NCBI GenBank assembly: GCA_050290865.1
Contig: JBNKIW010000016.1
Span: 1 to 64,000, forward strand
Direction of reading: 5' to 3'
Length of the DNA stretch: 64,000 bases
DNA from: JARRLC01 sp050290865
GTDB taxonomy: Bacteria > Pseudomonadota > Alphaproteobacteria > Rhizobiales > Rhodomicrobiaceae
The first letter of the stretch is position 1. Each line of letters starts with the position of its first letter. Under the pieces are notes generated by a model. It was not told the DNA's origin, did no database searches, and saw only the letters and a list, made by a program, of their open reading frames with translations. Below are positions 53,727 through 62,141 of this stretch, one piece after another. The position numbers were made by a program, and so were the translations under genes.

Positions 53727-53742
53727 TGTTTCATATGAAACG
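53727..53742. promoter_or_regulatory. parS-like palindrome with altered centre
   Basis: TGTTTCATATGAAACG is identical to parS in both arms but for the last base, while the central CG is TA. Three of 16 bases differ from the consensus. It lies 12 bases after the mnmE stop, in the gap before the cysteine-rich protein gene. It may be a degenerate ParB site or an unrelated operator. Confidence 0.4.
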
Positions 53743-53818
53743 GATATTCAGCCGGCATTCACCTGCTGGGGCGGATAAGAGAAAATCTTGATTACTGCGC
53801 ATTAGAAGAGGTTCCCCC

Positions 53819-54217
53819 ATGAAGCAGGCATTTTACGCGTTCTGCGCCGTCCTGCTTGCCACGGCGGCTTGCGTCGCTGCGTCAGGCACGGCATCGGCCG
53901 CTTCCAGCATGCAGATCGGTCAGGCGAGCGGCGCTGATACGGCGCTGCAGAAGGTTCAGTATGGTGGTGGCGGATATGACGGCGACTATGGCGGTGGATA
54001 TCGCGCCTATGATGACGAGTATACTCCGCCCCCGCCGCCGCGGCGGCGTCATCGGCACCGGTCGGACCCAGGCTGGAGTTCGGACGGCAAACCGCGGTTC
54101 CGCTATCAGCGCTTCACGCGCGACTTCTGCTACCACTGTGCCAGTTACTGCGATGCGGACGGCTGTCCGCCGAAGTGCTGGGGGTGGAGAAAATACTGCC
54201 GGATGCCACGCTGGTAG
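53819..54217 (+). CDS. small secreted cysteine-rich protein, unknown function
   Basis: A 132-residue protein I do not recognise. It has a Sec signal peptide (about residues 1-28, ending SAA), a Gly/Tyr/Asp-rich stretch (48-68), a short polyproline run and basic HRHR segment (69-81), and a C-terminal cysteine cluster: six Cys at 104, 107, 111, 116, 120 and 127, mixed with Tyr and Trp. The pattern suggests a disulfide-bonded or metal-binding exported peptide. GAGG precedes the ATG, and a strong terminator follows 19 bases after the stop, so it has its own transcription end. Confidence 0.75.
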   Translation: MKQAFYAFCAVLLATAACVAASGTASAASSMQIGQASGADTALQKVQYGGGGYDGDYGGGYRAYDDEYTPPPPPRRRHRHRSDPGWSSDGKPRFRYQRFTRDFCYHCASYCDADGCPPKCWGWRKYCRMPRW

Positions 54218-54236
54218 GCGGCGGGAACGAACCTCC

Positions 54237-54266
54237 AAGGCGGCCTCCCTGGCCGCCTTTTTTTTT
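54237..54266 (+). terminator. strong intrinsic terminator
   Basis: AAGGCGGCC (54237-54245) pairs with GGCCGCCTT (54251-54259) over a 5-base loop, followed immediately by nine T (54258-54266). It ends the cysteine-rich gene and separates it from mnmG. Confidence 0.92.
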
Positions 54267-54382
54267 ATTTCGCGGAGCTGTGGCCGTGGCGTCTTTGTTG
54301 GGGGGGGCGAGTTTTGACGCCGGCGGCCGGCCGCGATAGTGTGCGGCGGCCTGCGGAAGGAAAGGGATCTGGAGCTGGACCC

Positions 54383-56260
54383 ATGTGTATCGTGGCCTAT
54401 GATGTCATTGTTGTCGGCGGCGGCCATGCCGGGTGCGAAGCCGCGGCTGCCGCTGCGCGCATGGGGGCTCGCGTCGCTCTGGCCACGCACCAGCTGGGGA
54501 CGATAGGCGAGATGTCATGTAACCCGGCCATCGGGGGGCTGGGGAAGGGACATCTGGTTCGCGAGATCGATGCACTCGACGGCTTGATTGGGCGCGTAGC
54601 GGATGGCGCCGGCATCCAGTTCCGCGTGCTGAATCGCTCGAAGGGTCCCGCCGTGCAGGGGCCGCGTGCTCAGGCTGACCGCAAACTATATCGTCATCAC
54701 ATGCAGGCAGCCCTAGCCGCAACCGCGGGGTTGCATGTGATAGCCGAGCCGGTGGAAGATTTGCTCGTCCGCAATGGAAAGGCGGCGGGGATCATCACTG
54801 CGGCGGGGAATGAGTACACGGCAGGGGCCGTGGTGATCTCGACAGGCACCTTTCTGAAGGGCCTCATCCACATCGGCGACACCCGGATTCCGGCTGGGCG
54901 TATCGGTGAGGCACCAGCCCTCGGTCTCGCAGATCGTCTCTACGCGCTGGGATTTCGCATGGGGCGTTTGAAGACAGGTACGCCCGCGCGTCTTGATGGC
55001 CGGACGATCCGCTATGACGCGCTCACCACGCAGGCTGGTGACGATCCGCCGGTTCCGTTTTCTTTTTTGACGGGCCGTATCAAGACGCCGCAAACCGTCT
55101 GTCACATCACCCATACGACGGCGGAAACGCACCGCATCATCCGTGACAATCTTTCCCGCGCGCCTCTTTATTCGGGGCAGATCCAGGGCACCGGGCCGCG
55201 CTATTGTCCGTCGATCGAAGACAAGGTGGTGCGTTTCGCAGAGCGCCAGAACCATCAGGTTTTCCTGGAGCCGGAGGGTCTCGATGATGTCACCGTCTAC
55301 CCGAACGGGATCTCGACCTCGCTTCCCGAGGATGTGCAGCGCGCGTTCCTGCGTACCATTCCGGGTCTTGAAGCCGCACGCGTCATCCGCTGCGGCTATG
55401 CCATCGAGTATGACTATGTGGATCCGCGTGAGCTTGAGCCGACGCTAGAGGCGAAGCGCCTATCCGGCCTGTTTCTGGCCGGGCAGGTCAATGGCACGAC
55501 GGGCTATGAAGAAGCCGCAGCGCAGGGCCTAGTGGCCGGGCTGAACGCGGCGCTCGCTGCAGGAGGCGGAGGACGCAGCTTCATCCTGTCGCGTACGGAG
55601 AGCTACACCGGCGTCATGATCGACGATCTCGTGACCCGAGGGGTGTCGGAGCCGTACCGCATGTTCACATCGCGGGCCGAGTACCGGCTGTATCTGCGGG
55701 CGGACAATGCCGATACGCGGCTTACGCCCCGCGGGATGGAAATTGGCTGTGTTGGTCCGGAAAGGTCCGCCGTCTTCGCCTCCAAACAGGCGGCGTTGAC
55801 CGCCGGCCGCGATCTCCTGGCATCGCTCACAGTCACGCCTGATGAAGCGAACGCGCACGGTCTCGGCCTCAATCGCGACGGGCGGCGGCGTTCGGCGTTC
55901 GAAATCCTGGCGTTTCCGGGCATGGCCGTCAATCGCCTCGCCAGCATCTGGCCTGAACTGGCGCAGATCGCCCCCGCCATCGCCGGCCAACTCGAAATCG
56001 ACGCCGCCTATGACGTCTATCTGCGGCGCCAGGCTGCTGATGTGGAGGCCTACCGCAGGGATGAGGCGGTCGGCATACCGGCGGGTATCGACTATGGCTC
56101 GATCTCCGGCCTGTCCACCGAGGTGCGCCAGAAGCTGGAGCGCACACGCCCGGCGACACTGGCCCAGGCCGGCCGCATCGACGGCATCACGCCTGCGGCC
56201 CTGATGCTGATTCTCACCCATGTGAAAAAGGCGCCACGCCGAAGGAGCGCGATTGTCTGA
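54383..56260 (+). CDS. mnmG: tRNA uridine-5-carboxymethylaminomethyl modification enzyme MnmG
   Basis: FAD-dependent partner of MnmE. The 625-residue product has YDVIVVGGGHAGCEAA (FAD-binding), MSCNPAIGGLGKGHLVREID in part, the active-site region GPRYCPSIEDKVVRF (Cys) and the C-terminal helical domain. ATG 54383 with GGAG 9 bases upstream is chosen; a TTG-started frame from 54314 adds 23 residues without support. It overlaps rsmG by 8 bases if rsmG uses its TTG. Confidence 0.97.
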   Translation: MCIVAYDVIVVGGGHAGCEAAAAAARMGARVALATHQLGTIGEMSCNPAIGGLGKGHLVREIDALDGLIGRVADGAGIQFRVLNRSKGPAVQGPRAQADRKLYRHHMQAALAATAGLHVIAEPVEDLLVRNGKAAGIITAAGNEYTAGAVVISTGTFLKGLIHIGDTRIPAGRIGEAPALGLADRLYALGFRMGRLKTGTPARLDGRTIRYDALTTQAGDDPPVPFSFLTGRIKTPQTVCHITHTTAETHRIIRDNLSRAPLYSGQIQGTGPRYCPSIEDKVVRFAERQNHQVFLEPEGLDDVTVYPNGISTSLPEDVQRAFLRTIPGLEAARVIRCGYAIEYDYVDPRELEPTLEAKRLSGLFLAGQVNGTTGYEEAAAQGLVAGLNAALAAGGGGRSFILSRTESYTGVMIDDLVTRGVSEPYRMFTSRAEYRLYLRADNADTRLTPRGMEIGCVGPERSAVFASKQAALTAGRDLLASLTVTPDEANAHGLGLNRDGRRRSAFEILAFPGMAVNRLASIWPELAQIAPAIAGQLEIDAAYDVYLRRQAADVEAYRRDEAVGIPAGIDYGSISGLSTEVRQKLERTRPATLAQAGRIDGITPAALMLILTHVKKAPRRRSAIV

Positions 56261-56954
56261 CATGAGCAAAGTTCCACATCTCTGCGCTACTCCCGAACAA
56301 GCGCATCATGTGAGCGGACCCGCCGAATTTTCCGCCGCCTTCGGAGTTTCACGTGAAGTTGTGGAAAAACTCGAACTTTACGCCGCGCTGTTGCAGACAT
56401 GGCAACGTGCCGTCAATCTCGTGGCTCCGTCTACACTTGGAGACCTCTGGCATCGTCATTTCGCGGATAGCGCGCAGCTTTTCAGGTGTGCACCTACGTC
56501 AAAATCCTGGATTGACCTCGGAAGCGGCGGAGGATTTCCTGGCCTCGTGATTGCCATTCTGCTCGCGAATCAGGAGAATCAAATTGTGCATCTCATCGAG
56601 TCGAACAGCCGGAAATGCGCTTTCCTGAATGAGGTGGCACGGCGGACGGGGGCTCCGGCCGTCGTGCATGAAGGCCGCGTGGAGGATTTTGCCCGTGGGG
56701 GGCAGGCCGGGACGGCTGATATTTTGACAAGCCGGGCGCTTGCACCCCTGGACCGCCTGTTTGGATTGGCCCGTGGGTTCTTTGCGGAGAACACCGTGGG
56801 GCTGTTTCTCAAGGGGCGCGAGGCGAATCTGGAGCTGGATGAGGCGCGGCGGAATTGGCGTTTTGAGTACATATGCCTGCCGAGCCGCACGAGCGGCGAT
56901 GGAAGGATCATCGAGGTCAGGGATTTGATCTCTCAGGGGGAATATTCGCCGTGA
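56253..56954 (+). CDS. rsmG: 16S rRNA (guanine-527-N7)-methyltransferase RsmG
   Basis: SAM-dependent methyltransferase modifying G527 of 16S rRNA. The SAM motif is DLGSGGGFPGLVIAI near residue 90; TSRALAPLDRLF and LKGRE are also characteristic. Two starts are possible: TTG 56253, five bases after AAGGAG (56242-56247), and ATG 56262, whose spacing is too long (14 bases), so the TTG may be used. The stop overlaps the parA start by GTGA. A parS-like site lies within the gene. Confidence 0.94.
   Translation: MSDMSKVPHLCATPEQAHHVSGPAEFSAAFGVSREVVEKLELYAALLQTWQRAVNLVAPSTLGDLWHRHFADSAQLFRCAPTSKSWIDLGSGGGFPGLVIAILLANQENQIVHLIESNSRKCAFLNEVARRTGAPAVVHEGRVEDFARGGQAGTADILTSRALAPLDRLFGLARGFFAENTVGLFLKGREANLELDEARRNWRFEYICLPSRTSGDGRIIEVRDLISQGEYSP
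56345..56360. promoter_or_regulatory. candidate parS site inside rsmG
   Basis: AGTTTCACGTGAAGTT matches the parS consensus at 12 of 16 positions, including the uninterrupted GTTTCACGTGAA. It is about 600 bases upstream of parA. Confidence 0.6.
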
Positions 56955-57787
56955 ATACGTATGCTTATGGGCAGCAGGGCCTGTGCGTCCTGGCTGTAGC
57001 CAATCAGAAAGGCGGCGTCGGCAAAACGACGACAGCCATCAATCTGGGCACCGCGTTGGCCGCCGCCGGACAGCGCACGCTCGTTGTCGACCTCGATCCG
57101 CAGGGCAATGCCAGCACCGGTCTCGGCGTGCCGGAGGATGACCGGCATGTCTCCACCTACGACGTGCTGGCGGGGGCCGCCGCGCTCGAACAGGCGATGG
57201 TGGAGACGGCGATGGTGCCGGGGCTATTCGTGGCGCCCGCCACACGGGATCTGGCCGGTCTCGAGCCGGAGATTTCCGCCGCGCCAAACCGTGCCTATTT
57301 CCTGCGCGACGCTATCGTTTCTCTGCGGGCGTCGGAACGGGACAGACCGTTGAAGGAGCGTATTCGCTACGTTCTGATCGATTGTCCGCCATCTCTCAAT
57401 ATTCTGACATTGAACGCAATGGCAGCCGCGGATTCCGTTCTTGTGCCGGTGCAGTGTGAGTTCTTCGCCCTCGAAGGTATCACGCAGCTCAAAGAAACCA
57501 TTGATTTCGTGCGGGCGAGCCTCAATCCGGCGCTCGAGATCCACGGGGTGGTGCTCACCATGCATGACTCGCGGACGAAGCTGGCCGATGAAGTCTCGAC
57601 CGAGGTGCGGGATTTCTTCGGCGAAAAAGTTTACTCCACGGTCATCCCGAGGAACGTTCGTGTCGCGGAGGCGCCCTCGCATGGCAAGCCGATCCTGCTT
57701 TATGACCACAAGAGTCCCGGCAGCAAGGCTTATATCGAGCTGGCGGCGGAGATCATTCATCGCGAGCAGAGCGCCTCGGCAGCGTGA
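56951..57787 (+). CDS. parA: chromosome-partitioning ATPase ParA
   Basis: Walker-type ATPase forming the gradient that drives origin segregation. The product (278 residues from GTG 56951, with GGGGGA upstream) contains the deviant Walker A KGGVGKTTTAINLG near residue 20, VVDLDPQGN and DCPPSLNILTLNA. The GTG overlaps the rsmG stop. A start at 56873 inside rsmG would add 26 residues without support. Together with parB and the parS candidates it forms the complete Par system. Confidence 0.97.
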   Translation: MNTYAYGQQGLCVLAVANQKGGVGKTTTAINLGTALAAAGQRTLVVDLDPQGNASTGLGVPEDDRHVSTYDVLAGAAALEQAMVETAMVPGLFVAPATRDLAGLEPEISAAPNRAYFLRDAIVSLRASERDRPLKERIRYVLIDCPPSLNILTLNAMAAADSVLVPVQCEFFALEGITQLKETIDFVRASLNPALEIHGVVLTMHDSRTKLADEVSTEVRDFFGEKVYSTVIPRNVRVAEAPSHGKPILLYDHKSPGSKAYIELAAEIIHREQSASAA

Positions 57788-57823
57788 GACGCCAGTTCTG
57801 CGGCACTGAGAGGTTAAAAGGAC

Positions 57824-58723
57824 ATGAACACGATCCCCATTCCGGCTCAGAAGAACCGGCTCGGGCGGGGCCTTGCTTCGCTCATCGGTGAGAATGTGCC
57901 GGCGACCGGCGTCAACAAGCCTCTGCCAGGGCACGGCGATCAGCGCATGCTGCCGGTGGACCGGGTCAGTCCGAGCCCATTCAATCCGCGAAAAAACTTC
58001 TCAGAGACGGAGTTGGAGGAACTTGCGGCATCGATCCGCGAGAAAGGGCTCGTACAGCCGATAATCGTTCGGCCCGTGGGAGCGAATGGCCAGCAATATG
58101 AGATCGTGGCAGGTGAACGGCGATGGCGGGCGGCGCAGCGGGCATCGCAGCATCTGATCCCGGCGATCGTTCGGGCGCTGTCCGATCAGGAAGCGCTGGA
58201 ACTTGCGATCATCGAGAACGTTCAGCGCGCCGACCTGAACGCCATTGAAGAGGCTACCGGCTATCGCGATCTCATTGAGCGTTTCGGTTACAAGCAGGAA
58301 GAGCTGAGTCAGATCATCGGCAAGAGCCGGTCCCATCTCGCCAACACGATGCGCCTTCTGAAACTGCCGGAGTCCGTACAAACCATGGTGCGTTCCGGTG
58401 AACTCAGCGCCGGGCATGCGCGGTCTCTCATCGGCCGCGAGGATTGCGAGGCGCTGGCAAAGAAGGTCGTCGCCGAGGGCATGAATGTGCGCGAGGTGGA
58501 GGCACTGTTTGCGACGCGGAAAAACAAAGAAAGCTCATCGCCGCGCGCCGCGCCAATGGTGTTGAAGAAAGATGCGGATACCCGCGCAGCGGAGCGGGAG
58601 ATGTCCGATGCTACGGGTCTGGCCGTTGAGATATACCCGGGCTCCGGTGAAGCCGGTGAGATCATTATTCGCTACCGCTCGCTGGAGCAGTTCGAGGTAA
58701 TACGGCGCAAGCTGACTGAGTAG
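57824..58723 (+). CDS. parB: chromosome-partitioning protein ParB
   Basis: CTP-dependent DNA clamp loading at parS. The 299-residue protein has an N-terminal ParA-interaction segment (NRLGRGLASLIGE), the CTPase motifs GERRWRAAQ and ENVQRADLN, the central helix-turn-helix (ELSQIIGKSRSHLANTMRLL in part) and a C-terminal dimerisation domain. AAAAGG precedes the ATG. Confidence 0.98.
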   Translation: MNTIPIPAQKNRLGRGLASLIGENVPATGVNKPLPGHGDQRMLPVDRVSPSPFNPRKNFSETELEELAASIREKGLVQPIIVRPVGANGQQYEIVAGERRWRAAQRASQHLIPAIVRALSDQEALELAIIENVQRADLNAIEEATGYRDLIERFGYKQEELSQIIGKSRSHLANTMRLLKLPESVQTMVRSGELSAGHARSLIGREDCEALAKKVVAEGMNVREVEALFATRKNKESSSPRAAPMVLKKDADTRAAEREMSDATGLAVEIYPGSGEAGEIIIRYRSLEQFEVIRRKLTE

Positions 58724-58767
58724 CAGAGGCTTGTTGGGGGTGCGTTGCGCCGCGTGTGCGGGGGTGA

Positions 58768-59670
58768 TTATTCCACCGCCTTCGCTGCGAGGCACATGTT
58801 GATCGTTTCGCCCAAAACCTCGAAATCCCGCCTGAGCGGCGAGGTCGCTCTCCATGCCAGTCCCAGAATGCGGCGCGGCTCCGGTTCCGCAAACCGTAAG
58901 AGCTGCAAAGCCCCCTGCCGCGTTTCCACCGCGAGACTGATCTCGGGCAAGAGCGTCACGCCCATCCCGCTCGCCACCATCTGCACGATTGTGGACAGGC
59001 TCGAAGCGCCGAAGATGCCGACGTCGCCCATTGCGTGCGTCTGGCAATAGGACAGGGCCTGATCGCGGAGACAGTGTCCCTCTTCAAGCAGCAGCAGCCG
59101 GTGTTCCGCCAGAAGGTCCGGGGTGGCCAGAAGGCGGTCCGGGGTTTCGCGGCTCATGGGCAGTGCCAGCAGAAAACGATCTTCGAACAGCGCGAGTGTC
59201 TCGAGACCTGCCTGCTCGATCGGCAGCGCCAACATCAGCACATCCAGCGAGCCGTCGAGGAGTTCCGCGGTCAGGTGGTGCGTCTGTGCCTCCCTCACCT
59301 GTAGATCGAGCCGAGGATACTGCCCGCGCAGGAGCGGCAGCAGCCGGGGCAGCACATAAGGCGCCACGGTCGGGATGATGCCGAGGCGGAGCATGCCGGA
59401 CAGCGGGGGCTGGCTGAGCTGGGCGAAGTGCTTGAGGTCGCGAACGTCGGCGAGGATTCGGGCCGCGCGCGTAGCGATCTCCTCACCTGCTGGCGTCAGG
59501 GCGATACCCCGGGCGCGACGCTCGACGAGCTGCACGCCCAGAGTCCGTTCCAGTTCCTGGATCTGCATTGAAAGCGCGGGCTGCGTCACGGCGCATAGCT
59601 CCGCTGCCTTACCGAAATGGCGAAGCCGCGCGACGGCGTCGAAATAGCGGAGCTGTTTGAACGAAATCAC
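58768..59670 (-). CDS. oxyR: OxyR-like LysR-type regulator of peroxide response
   Basis: A 300-residue LysR-type regulator: N-terminal helix-turn-helix (HFGKAAELCAVTQPALSMQI in part) and effector domain. The redox pair of OxyR is in LLEEGHCLRDQALSYC, with both cysteines at the E. coli Cys199/Cys208 spacing, and GVTLLPE follows. It should sense hydrogen peroxide by disulfide formation. No catalase, ahpC or other usual target is adjacent. It converges on parB, leaving a 45-base gap. Confidence 0.92.
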   Translation of the reverse strand: MISFKQLRYFDAVARLRHFGKAAELCAVTQPALSMQIQELERTLGVQLVERRARGIALTPAGEEIATRAARILADVRDLKHFAQLSQPPLSGMLRLGIIPTVAPYVLPRLLPLLRGQYPRLDLQVREAQTHHLTAELLDGSLDVLMLALPIEQAGLETLALFEDRFLLALPMSRETPDRLLATPDLLAEHRLLLLEEGHCLRDQALSYCQTHAMGDVGIFGASSLSTIVQMVASGMGVTLLPEISLAVETRQGALQLLRFAEPEPRRILGLAWRATSPLRRDFEVLGETINMCLAAKAVE

Positions 59671-59763
59671 AGTGATCAGGATGCCTTATCAAGACAGGTA
59701 ATTAGTGTCATTAGACCTGATCTTCAAGGAGACGCAACGTTCCGGTGCCGGTTGCGATCGAGA

Positions 59764-59915
59764 CTAGTACGCCCCGCAGGAAATCCTGCCCCACTTGCTG
59801 CACGCTCTCACAGGATTTCCTGCGGGTTAAGCGTACTAGCAAGTTATTGACTCTAGTTCAGCTTTTCCGAAGCAAGTTCGCTTGCGCACGTGCGGCGAAT
59901 GGGGTGCGAACTTGC
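59764..59915 (-). repeat. composite dispersed palindromic repeat, copy C
   Basis: The 76-bp unit 59764-59839 has perfect 9-base ends CTAGTACGC / GCGTACTAG and a perfect 16-base inner pair CCCGCAGGAAATCCTG / CAGGATTTCCTGCGGG, the most regular of the three copies. The extension to 59915 holds a second palindrome, GCAAGTTCGC (59873-59882) with GCGAACTTGC (59906-59915). The whole corresponds to the reverse of 8236-8390. It lies in the 397-base gap between oxyR and the DUF3050 gene; the rest of the gap shows no gene. Confidence 0.82.
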
Positions 59916-60067
59916 CTCGGGCTGTACTGGCGCCCGGCGGAAAGACGGCGACGGATGGAGGCGGCGGGATAGGCAACACGGGAAGGTGGCCCCGATTTGC
60001 GCTTCCCGCCGCGATCGTTTTCGGCCACCCTCCTGGCTGTGCCAGGATACTCCTGGTGGCTCGGCCG

Positions 60068-60841
60068 TCACGCCCGCTGCTGCAGTCGCTCCAGCACGCC
60101 ATCCCAGAAGATGCGGCGCTCGCGGACGGCTGCCAGGGCGGCGACATGCAGTTCCTTCAGTTTGGTGTCGTCCTGCCCGAAAAGCTCCTCGATGATCGCC
60201 TTCGCGGCCGGCCCGTGCCGGTCGGTATCGAGCTGGATATGGCGTTCGAGGTAAAAGACGAAAACCGGCGCGCGGGCGGCGTCGAACCCCCATTGCGTCA
60301 GCAGAGCCTTGAACATGATCGGTATGACGTTCTCGCGGCTATAGAAGAAACTGCCCAGCACCTCGTGTGTCGGACGGTTCAGGGCCGTGTCGATGGTCGA
60401 GGTCACAAAGCGCGTCACCACCGGATCGGCATCGACTTTCGCCAGCGCCGCCTCGACCGTCTCGCCACTGCGCACCAGGTCGATGAACCCCTCCACCTTG
60501 GCGGTGTTGGCACCGACCTCGCGCATGGATGCGACGTAGAGGTCGTAGTGACTCATATGCTTGCCGCCCGGCGCATCGTCGGTCTCCTCGCCGAGCAGGA
60601 TGTCGTTGATGAGACGCGCGGCGACGAAGTTCCGGGGCGGCGTCCAGGGCACGCTGAGCGTCGTAAATTCACGCTGAAGCCGCTTGAGCAGCGACATGAA
60701 ATCCCAGACCGCGAAGACGTGCATTTCCATGAACGTATGGAGGTCGTCGATGGTCTTGAGGGCGGTAAAGACCGGATGCTGTCCCAGTGCAGCATATTCC
60801 TTTGCTATCTCAGCCTTCAATGCGTCGATTTCTGTATTCAT
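60068..60841 (-). CDS. DUF3050 protein (haem-oxygenase-like fold)
   Basis: A 257-residue all-helical protein of the DUF3050 family. Notable segments: LHTFMEMHVFAVWDFMSLLK (in part, about 35-52), SHYDLYVASMREVG and FYLERHIQLDTDRHG. The His/Glu pattern in three helices resembles iron-binding haem-oxygenase-like proteins, some of which are diiron oxygenases; the reaction here is not known. It stands alone, with divergent aldo/keto reductase downstream of its start. Confidence 0.88.
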   Translation of the reverse strand: MNTEIDALKAEIAKEYAALGQHPVFTALKTIDDLHTFMEMHVFAVWDFMSLLKRLQREFTTLSVPWTPPRNFVAARLINDILLGEETDDAPGGKHMSHYDLYVASMREVGANTAKVEGFIDLVRSGETVEAALAKVDADPVVTRFVTSTIDTALNRPTHEVLGSFFYSRENVIPIMFKALLTQWGFDAARAPVFVFYLERHIQLDTDRHGPAAKAIIEELFGQDDTKLKELHVAALAAVRERRIFWDGVLERLQQRA

Positions 60842-61117
60842 CCATTAACTCCACGGGTCGGAGGGCATCGATACTGCGGGATACGCGAAGTCGTCTTGCG
60901 CTTTCCCGATCACCCCCACCGTACCCTATTTCCGGCGCCGCGGTAACTGGCGCATCGCCGCGCCCCGCGCCCGGCGAGGGTTCGCCATGACGAAGCGGTG
61001 GCCGTGAGCCGTCTTTTCCGCTTCGTATCGCGGTGACTGTGTGTACAATGGCCGTGGCAAAAGACACTCGACGAGGATTTTTTCCTCCCGCGCCGCATAA
61101 CAGCACGAGGACCGCCC

Positions 61118-61960
61118 ATGAAACAGCGCCCCTTCGGTGGCTCCGGATCATCTGTACCCGTCATCGGCCAGGGCACATGGTTCATCGAAAGGGGGCGGCG
61201 CGCGTCTGCCGTCAGCGCGCTCCAACGCGGCCTCGAGCTGGGCATGACGCATATCGACACCGCCGAAATGTACGGCATGGGCGCGGCGGAGGAGATCGTC
61301 GGCGAGGCGATCGAGGGCCGCCGGGACGAGGTCTTCCTTGTTTCCAAGGTGCTGCCGGCAAATTCCAGTCTGAATGGGACGATAGACGCCTGCGAAGGTT
61401 CGCTCAAGCGGCTGAACACGGACCGGCTGGACTGCTATCTGCTGCACTGGCGGGGAAAATACCGGCTGGACGAGACCGCGGAGGCATTCGAGCGACTGAA
61501 GGAGGCGGGAAAGATCTTGTCCTGGGGCGTGAGCAATTTCGACGAGGGCGATTTGGAGGAACTGCGGCAGACGACCGGTGCGCTGCCCGCCTGCAATCAG
61601 GTGCTGTACCATCTGCAGGAACGCGCGGCGGAACACGCGGTCATCCCGTGGTGCGAAGCGGCGGGGGTCGCCGTGGTCGCCTACAGCCCCTTCGGACAGA
61701 ACCAGTTCCCCGCGGCGGACAGTGCCGGCGGGCGCGAACTGATCGACATCGCCAATGCGCGCAACGCTTGTCCGCGGGCGGTCGCGCTGGCGTTTCTGGC
61801 GCGGCAGCAATCCGTTTTTGCCATCCCCAAGGCCGTTGGGCCCGCGCATATCGTCGAGAACGCCGCCGCTGGTGATCTGGAACTGAGCGACGATGAGATC
61901 GCACGCATCGACGCGGCGTTTCCGTTGGGGCGGCGTCCACAAACGCTGCCGATGCTGTAG
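61118..61960 (+). CDS. aldo/keto reductase
   Basis: NADPH-dependent reductase of the (beta/alpha)8 aldo/keto family, 280 residues. The catalytic tetrad is visible: Asp and Tyr in HIDTAEMYG (about residues 46-54), Lys in VFLVSKVLP and His in YLLHWRGK. The C-terminal AIPKA and ELSDDEIARIDAAF are typical. Substrate unknown. The distance to the next gene is 181 bases. Confidence 0.92.
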   Translation: MKQRPFGGSGSSVPVIGQGTWFIERGRRASAVSALQRGLELGMTHIDTAEMYGMGAAEEIVGEAIEGRRDEVFLVSKVLPANSSLNGTIDACEGSLKRLNTDRLDCYLLHWRGKYRLDETAEAFERLKEAGKILSWGVSNFDEGDLEELRQTTGALPACNQVLYHLQERAAEHAVIPWCEAAGVAVVAYSPFGQNQFPAADSAGGRELIDIANARNACPRAVALAFLARQQSVFAIPKAVGPAHIVENAAAGDLELSDDEIARIDAAFPLGRRPQTLPML

Positions 61961-62141
61961 AGCGGGTGATCCCGCATATAGACGAATCGGCAGGTTGAAC
62001 CGCATTTCTCCCGCGCCTACAAGCTGTGCACCGGTTTTGCGCGCCTGAACGGCCACAATTTCACGCTGACCCGTGACGCGGGACGCAACTCACGATAAAC
62101 GTTGATCGCCAACAAGAACCTCCAAGGGAGCACTCCGCCCC

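Noticed and set aside
56219..56230. CATGTGAAAAAG at the end of mnmG as another parS site
   Set aside because: Only half of the palindrome is present.
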